From Megaustenia siamemsis (taxonomy: Eukaryota > Mollusca > Gastropoda > Stylommatophora > Ariophantidae): a DNA stretch of 64,000 nucleotides. This document shows, piece after piece, positions 1 through 10,958 of this stretch; position 1 is the first letter of the stretch; the number at the start of each line of letters is the position of its first letter. Made by a program: the position numbers and the translations under genes. Below the pieces are notes generated by a model. The model saw only the letters and a list, made by a program, of their open reading frames with translations, searched no databases and was not told the origin of the DNA. The stretch is taken from the NCBI GenBank assembly GCA_032433765.1, contig JAVIAB010000051.1, positions 53,057,328-53,121,327 on the forward strand, read 5' to 3'.

Positions 1-480
1 AAAAAACAAAACAAAAGCAAATACAAAGAATACATTCCAGTCAAGGAGTTAATCTTCATCTGTACCGTCTCCTAGCACAAACTCATTATCTCACATCTGT
101 TTGTTATTGATACATTAGTTGACTTGTTCATTTCTGTCAATCCATGGAGATTTTAAAAAATACATACCCTTCTTCTATAATACATTCAAAGTGATTAATG
201 TCTTTAAAACGTTTCTATAAATGTAGTTCCTCTCTCTGCGATCAGGACTCAATCAGAGTAGGATTCCAGACTCTCACATGAAGACAGCTGTCTGCTTAAG
301 TGAATTGACATCATAATTAAAGTCAATTAGAGTGTTAGATCCACTCTGCTTGAATACCTGTTAAAACGTTGCACTGTGTTCTTAAATGTAGTTTAAAACT
401 GAATATTCCAAAACCTGGAACACTTAGATTTGCCAAACTTTGACCTCTTTATTACATGCTTTACCTAGAAAGATATTATT
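1..480. other. AT-rich stretch without a recognisable gene
   Basis: No open frame of note, no tRNA-like boxes and no repeat shared with the rest of the window were seen. It ends at a CA microsatellite. Confidence 0.5.
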
Positions 481-514
481 CACACACACACACACCACAC
501 ACACACACACACAC
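481..514. repeat. (CA)n microsatellite
   Basis: About 17 CA dinucleotides with one CC interruption near the middle. Confidence 0.95.
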
Positions 515-663
515 ATATTTACTTTAGCTTGAAATGTGATGTTTTCTGTGTGGTCTCACAAACTGAAACCACTTCTATAAATTATCAATTTCAAGAATAA
601 ATTGAATGTAGTAGATTCATCTTCATCCATAAAAGCTGCACAATTTCCCAAAATTTTTAACTG

Positions 664-925
664 AAACACAAACAAGACAAATGAGGTTTTGGGGACATGT
701 TAAAAGTCACTGCAGTCTACTAAAAGTAATCTTGGAAGGGAAGATACAAGGTAATAGAGGCAGTGGCGGACCAAGACTAACGTGGGCGAGTAACATCAAA
801 AGATGAACAAGTCAGCCTATGACAACCTGTACAATCAAAGCAAGAGAGAGATCGGAGTTGTGCTCCAAGGTAGCCAACCTCCGTGCGTAGACACACTCAA
901 TTATGATAATGATGATGATGATAAG
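664..925 (+). mobile_element. 5'-truncated LINE, family 1 (3' end only)
   Basis: The + strand matches the 3' end of the LINE at 60220-60957 and of the copies at 8528, 27720 and 48621. Shared landmarks are the frame for a GHVK-like motif, the GRGRP-like basic patch, and the closing stretch that elsewhere ends in cggagacggcactca. It runs into a (GATGAT)n tail at about 901-925. In-frame stops are present, so it is dead. Only the last 75 or so codons of ORF2 plus the tail remain. No clear target-site duplication was found. Confidence 0.8.
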
Positions 926-1606
926 TGAAATGCCACCTTTAGATGGAAACAAACTGCTGTGACCTATGTACTTGTACTATATATGGTTGTACAGGGTCAA
1001 AGTGTTCCACATATAATAGTATTATTTTACTATTTGCATTCATATAAGTCAATCTTTGTTTTCATGGTTAATTTCAAAGTTTGAGACAGAAGACATCCAA
1101 TCCAACATTATTTACGATGTTTTTCTCGGCCACCTTTACTATTTTCATATTATTATGGAGGCTTTTTTCATAAATAAAATACAACAGATGACCATTCACT
1201 ATAGAAATAAACATTTCCCCAGCAGGGCTTTAGTTACTTTCCAGGAATCGATTCCGGGCTGCACCAATCAGTTATTCCAAACACACAATGTGCCATTTAT
1301 TAAATCTCATTTGTGTGGAATCAACGGGCGATACTTTAAATCTAATATTACTGGCGTGTTCAATAATTCCCTTGTCTTGATATGCCAGATTGTCTGGTCT
1401 GTATTTTGACAAATCTGTTATGCGACTTTCTTTCTTCCTATTTCACGGGGAAGGGAGGGGAAGGGAGGGGAATGGTGTAGTTGTCTCTCTTATCAATTAT
1501 AATTTATTGCTGCAAAAATGAACTGCAAAAACACAAAAAGAGTTAAATCTTTTGTCTGAGTATTTGATAAAGTTGAGATTTGCGTGTAATTAGGCACGCT
1601 TGGTTA
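926..1606. other. No recognisable gene; short unassigned ORF and a G-rich tract
   Basis: A 117-codon open frame at 1056-1409 (+) has no motif I recognise and is probably fortuitous. A G-rich tract at 1447-1470 has five runs of three or four G's and fits a G-quadruplex pattern. Confidence 0.4.
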
Positions 1607-1726
1607 TTGGTTACCTCTAGTAATATAATTAGTAAACGTGTTCTGTCGCATATTATAAAACTGATGTTGGTTACCTCTAGCAATATAATTAGTAAACGTG
1701 TTCTGTCGCATATTATAAAACTGCTG
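1607..1726. repeat. 60-bp tandem duplication
   Basis: Two head-to-tail 60-bp copies (1607-1666 and 1667-1726) differ at two or three positions. Each starts ttggttacctctag. A poly-T run follows at about 1771-1789. Confidence 0.9.
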
Positions 1727-1879
1727 TTGGCTACTTTTCAAGTGAAATAAACTATCGTAAAGAAAATTCGTGTTTTTTTTTTTTTTTTTACTTATTTCTG
1801 ACATTACTGCACTCATGGCAAACCAATAGGTGCGCTCAGTCTCATCCGTCAGATTGATTAAAGTTCGTATGCTCGTTCG

Positions 1880-2150
1880 TCTTCTACAACTTATTCGTCT
1901 TTCTCTTCTTCCTCTTCCTTTTTCTTCTTCCACTTCTAGTGCTTATTTTTTCTTCTTTCTCTTTTTCTCTTTCTCCCTCTCCTACTTTTTCTTCTCCTTC
2001 TTTATTCCTCTTCTCCTCTTCCTATTCTCTTTTTCTTCTTTTGCTGCATCTACTTCTTCTCTGTCTACTTCTCTTTCTCATTCTTTTACTCTTTTTTACT
2101 TCTCTGTGTCTCCTTCTTCTCCTCCTTCTTCCTCGTCTTCATTTGCTAGA
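1880..2150. repeat. Polypyrimidine (TTC/TCC)-rich low-complexity tract
   Basis: The + strand is almost entirely C and T, with TTC, TCT and TCC blocks. Ser/Leu/Phe-rich open frames here are by-products of composition. Confidence 0.9.
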
Positions 2151-2520
2151 CGACTCTTTATACACCCCTCAAAAGGACGTTCAGTGAGAGAGTATCTCCT
2201 GCTGTTGTTTCCAGCAATTTGCGATATTGATTCTGCCCAACACATCCTAAATGCAGTATAATGTAACTTCTACTCTCTGTGCTCTGTAGTTGCTAACTTA
2301 TGTCGTTCTTCTCAATGTTAACAACAAACGTGGATCATTCCATCCCACGACACACTAAAGTTCGTGTGCAAAGGAAGGAGTGGACAGCAATTTATTTTTA
2401 ACTTACTGTATCGAGGAGAAAAGCTCTATAGTTTTTTTTCGGACTATCTATTGTTCTCTATATGTTTCTGTTGATTGTGGATTTTTCCGAATTCTATTTA
2501 CATGCTATTGTCTCTAATTT

Positions 2521-2956
2521 GTTTCTCTCTCTCTATCACCTAGGAAATGTCCTTAATAATAATTACCTGTTGTCTCTAATTTGTTTCTCTCTCTCACCTA
2601 GGAAATGCCCTTAATAATATTTACCTGTTGTTTCTAATTTGTTTCTCTCTCTCTCTCATCTACGAAATGTCCTTAATAATATTTACCTGTTGTCTCTAAT
2701 TTGTTTCTCTCTCTCTCACCTAGGAAATGTCCTTAATAATATTTACCTGTTGTCTCTAATTTGTTTCTCTCTCTCTCTCACACCTAGGAAAAGTCCTTAA
2801 TAATATTTACCTGTTGTCTCTAATTTGTTTCTCTCTCTCTCTCTCTCACCTAGGAAATGTGCTTAATAATATTTAACTGTTGTATCTAATTTGTTTCTCT
2901 CTCTCTCTCTCTCACCTAGGAAATGTGCTTAATAATATTTACCTGTTGTCTCTAAT

Positions 2957-2992
<36 letters not shown>

Positions 2993-3032
2993 TAGGAAAT
3001 GTGCTTAATAATATGTACCTGTTGTCTCTAAT

Positions 3033-3079
<47 letters not shown>

Positions 3080-3364
3080 GGGAAATGTGCTTATTAATAT
3101 TTACCTGTTGTCTCTAATTTGTTTCTCTCTCTCTCACCTAGGAAATGTCCTTAATAATATTTACTTGTTGTCTCTATTTTGTTTCTCTCTCTCTCTCTCA
3201 CATAGGAAATGTGCTTAATAATATTTACCTGTTGTCTCTAATTTGTTTTTCTCTCTCTCATCTAGGAAATGTCCTTAATAATATTTACCTGTTGTCTCTA
3301 ATTTGTTTCTCTCAGTCTCTCACCTAGGAAATGTGCTTAATAATATTTACCTGTTGTCTCTAAT

Positions 3365-3423
<59 letters not shown>

Positions 3424-3724
3424 CTAGGAAATGTGCTTAATAATATTTACCTGTTGTCTCTATTTTGTTTCTCTCTCTCTCACCTAAGATATGTCCTTAA
3501 TAATATTTACATGTTGTCTCTAATTTGTTTCTCTCTCTCTCTCACCTAGGAAATGTCCTTAATAATATTTACCTGTTGTCTCTAATTTGTTTCTCTCTCT
3601 CTCTCTCTCACCTAGGAAATGTCCTTAATAATATTTACCTGTTGTCTCTAATTTGTTTTTCTCTCTCTCTCTCTCTCTCTCATCTAGGAAATGTGCTTAA
3701 TAATATGTACCTGTTGTCTCTAAT

Positions 3725-3770
<46 letters not shown>

Positions 3771-4499
3771 GGAAATGTGCTTATTATTATTTACCTGTTG
3801 TCTCTAATTTGTTTCTCTCTCTCTCACCTAGGAAATGTCCTTAATAATATTTACCTGTTGTCTCTATTTTGTTTCTCTCTCTCTCTCACATAGGAAATGT
3901 GCTTAATAATATTTACCTGTTGTCTCTAATTTGTTTTTCTCTCTCTCATCTAGGAAATGTCCTTAATAATATTTACCTGTTGTCTCTAATTTGTTTCTCT
4001 CTCTCTCTCACCTAGGAAATGTGCTTAATAATATTTACCTGTTGTCTCTAATTTGTTTCTCTCTCTCTCTCTCTCTCTTACCTAGGAAATGTGCTTAATA
4101 ATATTTACCTGTTGTCTCTATTTTGTTTCTCTCTCTATCACCTAAGATATGTCCTTAATAATATTTACCTGTTGTCTCTATTTTGTTTCTCTCTCTCTCA
4201 CCTAAGATATGTCCTTAATAATATTTACATGTTGTCTCTAATTTGTTTCTCTCTCTCTCTCACCTAGGAAATGTCCTTAATAATATTTACCTGTTGTCTC
4301 TAATTTGTTTCTCTCTCTCTCTCTCTCACCTAGGAAATGTCCTTAATAATATTTACCTGTTGTCTCTAATTTGTTTTTCTCTCTCTCTCTCTCTCATCTA
4401 GGAAATGTCCTTAATAATATTTACCTGTTGTCTCTAATTTGTTTCTCTATCTCTCACCTAGGAAATGTCCTTAATAATATTTACCTGTTGTCTCTAATT

Positions 4500-4554
<55 letters not shown>

Positions 4555-4842
4555 GGAAATGTCCTTAATAATATTTACCTGTTGTCTCTAATTTGTTTCT
4601 CTCTCTCTCTCACCTAGGAAATGTCCTTAATAATATTTACCTGTTGTCTCTAATTTGTTTCTCTCTCTCTCTCTCATCTAGGAAATGTCCTGAATAATAT
4701 TTACCTGTTGTCTCTAATTTGTTTCTCTCTCTCTCACCTAGGAAATGTCCTTAATAATATTTACCTGTTGTCTCTAATTTGTTTCTCTCTCTCTCTCTCA
4801 CCTAGGAAATGTGCTTAATAATATTTACCTGTTGTCTCTAAT

Positions 4843-4875
<33 letters not shown>

Positions 4876-4915
4876 CCCTAGGAAATGTGCTTAATAATAT
4901 TTACCTGTTGTCTTC
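2521..4915. repeat. Compound minisatellite, about 36 units, each with an internal (CT)n tract
   Basis: A core of about 45 bp (cctaggaaatgtccttaa, then taatatttacctgttgtctc, then taatttgttt) alternates with a (CT)n tract of about 8 to 58 bp. Counting the cctagg-type block gives about 36 units. Unit variants recur: cttaataat after gtcc or gtgc, cctaagatatg, catctagg, cacatagg, and tctattttg in place of tctaatttg. A series of variants from about 2990 recurs in the same order about 690 bp downstream, indicating a higher-order duplication. Each typical unit reads CTCTAAT, (CT)n, CACCTAG|G, which resembles a branch point, polypyrimidine tract and 3' splice acceptor. Short Leu/Ser-rich open frames inside are artefacts of periodicity. 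Confidence 0.95.
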
Positions 4916-4929
4916 AGCAATTAGCGACC

Positions 4930-6262
4930 TCTAAAATTCGACATCAAGTAAGATTATGAGAGCTTTACCTTCTTCATTGCATGACCATGGTGGTCCGAGC
5001 GCTACAACTTGCAGACTTCGCCAACCATCTCCATTCCATTGGAGAGCGTTCTTAGAAATTGGTCAAATATTTATCTGCATCTTTCGGTCCAGCATTGAGT
5101 TATTTGCGGGTCATCATCATTGCATTCCGAACATGTCCATAGGTGCTCAGATCTCCTCTTCAGCAAGTCTCGCAGTGTCCAGCGACTGATGACTCCAGTA
5201 CCGTGTTGGTTGATAAGTCTTCTTACATGCCCACTAAGTTTCTCGCTTCTGACTGTGCCCATTTAACTCCCATCTCTTTCATCCGAAGGAGTGACGTGGA
5301 CTCATGGTTGTCGAAGTCCTGTGTCCTTCTCACTCCCCGGAGGGCATTGATGATGTCCGCCCGATCCATTGGTTGACTATCCTCAACAATAGCACAGCTA
5401 GCCAACGTGTCCGCTCTTTCATTTCCTCGTACTCCCGCATGTCCTGGGACGTAGACAAAGGTGACCTTATATATTTTTGACTTCTGCAATGATTCTACCT
5501 ATTGCATATGTGCAGAGCCAGTATTATTACAATGTTCATCGAATCACGTAGTACACAGGCGTGGGTGTAGTCTTGTGACTCTAACCAGATGAATGCTGTG
5601 GTCATTGCCATCACCTCCATCGTCATGCTACTCGTGGTCATAACGTATGCACCACTGTCTTCCTTGACTATTCTGCTTGTCGAGTGTGCTTTAAATGCCC
5701 ACGCACTCCTATGGTGTCGTATTACATATGCGTCGGTATAGATGACTGCATCTTTCTCATCGGTGTTATCCCGTATGAGACCGTTGACCTCCGCATTGAC
5801 CACGACTGAGTTCTGTTCCCTTCATTTCCCGTAGAGTGTGACAATACACGAGAATGTCCACCTAAATGACGTGGGCACCGGTATCCACTCCTCGCCAACG
5901 TTGATATTGGTAAGCCCACAGACCCTTTTGATGACATCTTCTGCTCGGCCCACTCATGATTTGCCTCTTTTTAGCCTGGCACTTTTCCCTGTGTTGAGCT
6001 CGTGGTGCAATGGATGCTCGTTATCTGCACTTATCTTCATGTATGCTCAGATGCCACCAGATCTTGATCCTGTCATCCATGGTTAGAAAGTCAAGAAGAT
6101 ACCTCATTGCTACACAAGGAGTGTCCCTCGTACACCCAAAGAAAATTCGCATAGCGTCATTCTGTATTTTCTCCAGCGTGTCAATTTGCGTCTTTCTTAC
6201 AGTAAGAACTGCCAGTGCATACTCGATTGGTGCTAGTCCAGCATATCCCGTCTGAGACATTT
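4930..6262 (-). mobile_element. Decayed non-LTR retrotransposon ORF2 C-terminus with RNase H domain (I/nimbus-like)
   Basis: Reading the minus strand from 6262 downwards, about 6260-6021 encodes the segment after the RT domain (LEKIQNDAMRI, then GCTRDTPC). About 5803-5495 encodes the start of RNase H: IYTDA, where the family usually has YTDGS, then an acidic MEVMAM helix and VLRDSMN. About 5489-5223 carries the C-terminal signature VPGHAGVRGNERAD. About 5262-5071 ends in a short Cys segment (LWTCSEC). The pieces lie in different frames, so several frameshifts separate them and the first catalytic motif is altered. The order RT end, RNase H, Cys-rich tail is typical of I-clade LINEs with RNase H; nimbus of the snail Biomphalaria is a known relative of this type. 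The clade call is inferred from motifs, not from a phylogeny. Confidence 0.8.
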
Positions 6263-7262
6263 TACTTACAAATATTTCCTCGACTACGGACGTTTTGGCC
6301 TACTCTTTTCGACTTTTAAATTGCTAATTATTTGTCTCTAGTCTAAACCACAGGAAACTACTATTCGTGTTGTTTCGTCCTATAAATGTTTGTTTGCAAC
6401 GCAAGCATTCAGCCCTAACCTATCCGATAAATACTTGTGTTAATAGGAAATTACAGATACACAATTTATCTCCGAGTTGTGTTAGTAAACCTATGCTATA
6501 TGAGTACAATACTTGAAAGGCATCGCCAATGATATCAACCTTTTTAGATTACTTAGTTGGCCGTGTGCTCTAGCTGTTGTTTCAAAACAAGACGCTGTGT
6601 CGAGGAGTCGGTGTCGATCCTGCTTCGGGTTTTTCTTGTCTTTGTTTTTTTTCTGTTTTTCATTATTTGTGAATTTTTTATTTTTTTTTTTTTTTTTTTT
6701 GAGTATTGTAAACACACCCCTTCCTCTGAAATGATTCGCTGCTCTTTCGCGTCGAAAGTTTCCCTCTGTAATAATATTCACTTATTAGTATGTGTCTCCA
6801 TCCTCAAATATGAAAAGATTTTTTATGTGTTAAACAAATGGAGAAGTGAGTTCCACGATGTCCGTTACATGAGTGGACAGTGCCTTACATGATTGCAGAG
6901 TTTTTTTTTTTTTTTTAAAGGGTAATGGAAAGTGTAATATTGTAATTTTAGAACTTTAATGGGGGGGGGGGGGACCTGAACAGTGTGTGTCTGTGTGTGT
7001 GTGCATATATATATGTGAGGGTGTGTTGCTAAAAATGTCAACAACCACGTTTATTTTGCAACATTTTAATCAAACTGACGTTGCTTTATTCAATGTCTAC
7101 AGACAATTTCGTCCGCGTGACCGTTTTAGAGTATTTTTCTTTTACAAATATTTCTTTAGGTGTGACTGACGTAAGGACTGACGTAAGGACTGACGTACAT
7201 GAGGCCAGGACGTTTTTTTATTGGATCGCTTTAGATAAGCTTCTCCAGCAAAAGTTCTGAAA
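6263..7262. other. Intergenic, no gene; homopolymers and short repeats
   Basis: It contains a long T tract at about 6669-6700, a second T run at 6901-6916, a 14-bp G run at 6961-6974, a GT/AT stretch near 6982-7015, and a 12-bp tandem repeat (gactgacgtaag, 2.8 copies) at 7164-7197. Open frames here are low-complexity shadows. Confidence 0.6.
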
Positions 7263-7269
7263 GGAGGTA

Positions 7270-7637
7270 ACGTCCCCTTCTTCTCTTGTATCCTTCTCTC
7301 TTCTTCTCTCTTCTTCTTTCTTATTCTTCTTCCCTTCTCCTTCTTTTACTTATTATTTCCTCTTCTTCCTCTTTTTCTTCTCTCTTCTTCTTATTCCCTC
7401 TTCTTCTTCTCCCTTCATTTTCTCCCTTCTTCTCCCTTCTTCTTCTTCTCTCTTATCCTTCTTCCCTCATCTTCTTCTTCCTTCTTCTTCTTCTCTCTTA
7501 TCCTTCTTCCCTCATCTTCTTCTCCCTTCTTCTTCTTCTCTCTTACCCTTCTTCCCTCATCTTCTTCTCTCTTATCCTTCTTCCCTCTTCTTCTTCTCCC
7601 TTCTTCTTCTCTCTTATCCTTCTTCCCTCTTCTTCTC
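7270..7637. repeat. Polypyrimidine minisatellite-like tract (TTC/TCTTATCC)
   Basis: C/T-only sequence in which ctcttatccttcttccctc recurs irregularly. The Ser/Leu-rich 125-codon frame is compositional. Confidence 0.9.
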
Positions 7638-7789
7638 AGCGTTTACCCATTAAGTTGGCGTAGAAACGTTATGTCGCTAGTGCAGCAGCAAAGGCGTCTG
7701 CACCTTTGGGCCAAACACATCCTGTCTTCGGTGTTTACTTACCAATACTTTCCGAACAGCGGCCATTTTGGTCTACCCTTTTAAACTGC

Positions 7790-7995
7790 CAAGTGTTCTT
7801 TAACGAGCGCGAGTGCACACGGGATCTCGATTGTTTTTCACCGTTATCCGAGAGGGTTAGACATCGGATGTCACTATCCGAAGACCAGGGGAGGGTAAAG
7901 CCACGAATAAACCATCAATTCGAAGTGTAAAATGTTCATCGTCTATAGCGGGATTCGAATCCGGGACGTTTCTGTCCAGATGCCGTCTTCTTATT
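7790..7995 (-). mobile_element. Possible tRNA-derived SINE head (minus strand)
   Basis: On the minus strand the segment 7990-7940 contains a palindromic B-box-like ggattcgaatcc. A weak A-box-like tggtttagaa lies upstream of it. Only this copy was noticed in the window, so the call rests on the internal promoter boxes alone. Confidence 0.35.
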
Positions 7996-8518
7996 CTAAA
8001 CCACACAATCCCCCTTCTTTATTTTCATTACTTTCATTCGCTTAAAATTGTCATGTTTTGTTTCCGTTTCTCGCCACCAAATTATTCTATAAATCCTTAA
8101 TTCTGCGAATTTTTGTTTTCTATTATCTTATTTCATGTCAATATTTCTGCTTCGAACATAAAACTACAATTTGATATAACACTTGCATATTCTCGTAATA
8201 GCCTTTGATGATATTCGCTTAGGAACATGTTGCTAGATTTGCTTTTTGTACTTTTTTCCATTTAATGCTGCCTTGTGATATGCAATGCTTGAGTAAACCC
8301 ATTGAAACTGCTAGAAATGAGAGAATTAATAAAAACGGGAGTAAGAAACATTGAAATAACCTGTTGCTTCATGTATTGCCAGACACGGCTGTTTGTTTCC
8401 ATCTGTAAGTGTAGAATTTTAGTTATAATCTTCAAAACATTTGCAGCATTTTTAGATAAGGCTGTACTGAGCCTAGAACATTCCTCTTATTCTTAAAAAT
8501 AATAATTTATGAAAGTGG
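7996..8518. other. AT-rich spacer, no gene
   Basis: No motif-bearing frame or shared repeat was seen before the LINE insertion at 8528. A 64-codon frame at 8302-8496 is unsupported. Confidence 0.5.
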
Positions 8519-8527
8519 TTCCAGTTT

Positions 8528-8760
8528 ATTTTTGGGGACATGTTAAAAAACACAGCAGGCTACTAAAAGTAATCTTGGAAGGGAAAATACAAGATAATAG
8601 AAGCAGAGGCAGACCAAGACTAACAAGGACGAGTAACATCAAAAGATGGACAGGTCAGCCTATGACAATCTGCACCATCAAAACAAGATACAGAGCAGAA
8701 TGGCGCTCCATGGTAGCCAACCTTCGATGCGGAGACGGCACTCATTGACTGAATGAATGA
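8528..8760 (+). mobile_element. 5'-truncated LINE, family 1, with target-site duplication
   Basis: This is a 233-bp insertion holding the last part of ORF2 (GHVKKHSRLLKV, then a GRPR basic patch, then RYRAEWRSMVANLRCGDGTH and a stop). It ends in a (TGAA)n tail. A 9-bp direct repeat, ttccagttt, flanks it at 8519-8527 and 8761-8769, as expected for target-primed reverse transcription. It matches the 3' end of the copy at 60220-60957. The short length reflects 5' truncation. Confidence 0.9.
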
Positions 8761-8805
8761 TTCCAGTTTGTGACACCAAATACAAAACGTAACATTTTTT
8801 AGATA

Positions 8806-8913
8806 AAATAAAGATTTATGTCTAAATAAAGATTTATGTCTAAATAAAGATTTATGTCTAAATAAAGATTTATGTTTAAATAAAGATTTATGTTTAAGTA
8901 AAGATTTATGTTT
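8806..8913. repeat. 18-bp tandem repeat, 6 copies
   Basis: Units of aaataaagatttatgtct; the later copies carry gttt in place of gtct. The array starts about 37 bp after the downstream target-site duplication of the preceding LINE. Confidence 0.9.
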
Positions 8914-9243
8914 CAATATTCTATTAGTTAATGCTCATAACAAAAAATATATCAGATATTGGTAAATGTGAGAGTTTCGTGGGATGCCAAATTCTATTTA
9001 TAAACACACAATTTTAAGATTCAGCTTCTTTCAATCACTTGGAATGTAAAACAGAAGAAGCATGCGAATTTTATCTTCTTGAAAATATATTAACGAGCAG
9101 ATTCAGCTAAAGTATCAATGACATACAACTGTGAGAGACTTTTAATGTAATGGTTATTGCTGCTTTCTTACTTCGCTCTCCTGGTTTACTCTCAAAGCCG
9201 TTGCCATAGTTAGATATACCCACAAGGTAAAAAAGGTTTACAG

Positions 9244-10051
9244 CAGTGGCGTATTCTCTAAGTTACCGCAGCTACCGCCAGTAGCCTGAACATATTAACG
9301 AAATGCAAAAGGAAATGATAATTTATTATATTTTTTTTATAATTATGTTACAAATTTTCGAATATTCTATTACACATTTCGTAGGCCAATATGATTTATT
9401 TGCTTTGATTTGCATTTATTAAAGCAAGGTTTTCCTATAGCCACTATACGTTTCTGAATGAAACCGAAACTACTCTACGATAGTACATGAAATCGCTAAT
9501 AAGTAGCGGTACAGTTCTCTTCTTTCAGACTTAGTGTTAATGTCCTTGACATTAAAAAATTCCAGTTAAAATAATACGGGAGGAAGCTACCTATACAAAA
9601 TGCGGTTTCATTGGTTATTTTTAGCTCTAGCCAATTAGAAGCGTCACAAAGTGAAAGTGAAACTATTTCTGATTACTGGAAGTTCATAACTGTATATATC
9701 TACGTTATGCGCATCAGCATCTATAGAAAGAACTTTTTCTGATCTCAAGAGAATCACATCTTATTGTCGCTCAACTCAGACACAAGAACGCTTATCTGAT
9801 TTGTCAATAATGTCCATTGAGAAATCATTCCTTCAGAAACTTAGAAAGCAACCCAACAGTACTTCCAGTAACAAAGTCATCGTGGCATTTTCATCCCAAA
9901 CGAGACGGATAAAATTTATACATAAATAAGTAATTTAAAATATAGTGATGTCATTAGCAAATATTACTTCTTGTTAGCCTACTGAATATAATATATGTGT
10001 TTATTTATTATGTCAGCGGTAGCCCAGACCCCAAACCAGTATACGCCACTG
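9244..10051 (+). mobile_element. hAT-superfamily DNA transposon, internally deleted, with TSD
   Basis: The element is 808 bp, begins CAGTGGCGTA and ends TACGCCACTG, a perfect 10-bp inverted terminal pair. The 8-bp direct repeat gtttacag flanks it at 9236-9243 and 10052-10059; an 8-bp duplication is the hallmark of hAT insertion. Inside, the + strand at about 9705-9930 reads SIERTFSDLKRI, then a Ser/Thr/Gln stretch, then RLSDLSIMSIEKSFL and a stop. This matches the hAT C-terminal dimerisation domain found in ZMYM1-like hAT transposases. The N-terminal zinc finger and most of the catalytic core are missing, so it cannot be autonomous. Confidence 0.9.
9705..9930 (+). pseudogene. hAT transposase C-terminal dimerisation domain remnant
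   Basis: About 70 codons stay open up to a TAA near 9928-9930. The sequence ASIERTFSDLKRI, then ERLSDLSIMSIE, is the conserved hAT dimerisation motif, in which the ER-FS and RL--L--LSIE spacing is typical. No initiation codon or upstream catalytic DDE region remains in frame. It is the residue of a longer transposase inside the 808-bp element. Confidence 0.8.
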
Positions 10052-10059
10052 GTTTACAG

Positions 10060-10367
10060 TAACACCACTTCCCGCTGTATGTAACAACACCAGCATCAAA
10101 ACATATAATAAATGATAAAACAATGGGCGAGTACAGAACTTCTTCCAGGTTTTTTTAGTTTGAATATTGGTATCGAACACACAATGTACTTGTATCATGA
10201 TGAACACTGGCATCAAATGAAGCAAATTATCTGAGCTAATAATAAATATGTATGTCTATCGCCTTTTTTTTTTTTGAAACTGAAGAGTTGGCAATAGCTT
10301 GGACAACTAAAAATACTGTCACGTATTTTTTCAAAGAGATCAAAACAAAAGAAAAGCGTGTACCAAT
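10060..10367. other. AT-rich spacer, no gene
   Basis: Nothing recognisable apart from an 11-bp T run near 10265. It ends at the (ATC)n tail of an antisense LINE. Confidence 0.5.
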
Positions 10368-10958
10368 CATCATCATCATGTGTCTTACCGGTTTACGCAG
10401 GCGATCATGTCCTTCCTAAATCTTCTATCCACAGTGCATCGTATTGGATGCTATAAACATCCAATATACACCAAGCTATCCAGTATTTTCTCTCTTTGTC
10501 GTCCACGATCTCTCTTTCCTTTTATTTTGCCAGTTGTAACCAAGTATTCCAACTTTCCTCTTCTCATGATGTGCCCGAAAAATGTTGACTGTTTTTTAGG
10601 AGTCCCCTTTTTGTGTTGACCTCTTTGAAAATTTCTTCATTGGTCTTTTTAGCTGTCCGTGGAACTTTTAACATTCTTCTGAGAAGTCCCATCTCTGAAG
10701 TCTCTAATCGTCTTTTCATTTGTTTGTCTACTGTCCATGATTCGTTTCCATAGGTCAGAATTTGTTCTATCTAACACCGATGAACTCTCTTTCTCACTTC
10801 TATTGACACAGACTTGTTGCATAAGACGTGCACCCCACCTGCTTGACTTTCCTCAGTCATCTGTACCAAGCCCTTCGTGATTATCTGATCAAAACCAACG
10901 CGTCTTTTTTTTTGTATTGCCAAACAATATTTTCACTTGTTTTTACTCTCCATATCAG
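10368..10958 (-). mobile_element. LINE family 3, 3' end, minus strand
   Basis: The (ATC)n at 10368-10379 is the reverse complement of the (GAT)n tail. The minus strand encodes, in broken frames, a YGNESWT motif (near 10760-10740), RRMLKVPRTAKK, and a frame ending where other copies read tggcacatgatgatgatg. Homologous copies lie at 13920, 40100 and 44940. RT-family LINEs of this kind keep this region after the YLG motif of the RT domain. The RT catalytic core is absent. Confidence 0.7.

Noticed and set aside
2521..4915. CRISPR-like alternation of repeat and variable tract
   Set aside because: The 'spacers' are only (CT)n of changing length, units mutate freely, and the context is a eukaryotic transposable-element landscape. 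No cas-like genes.
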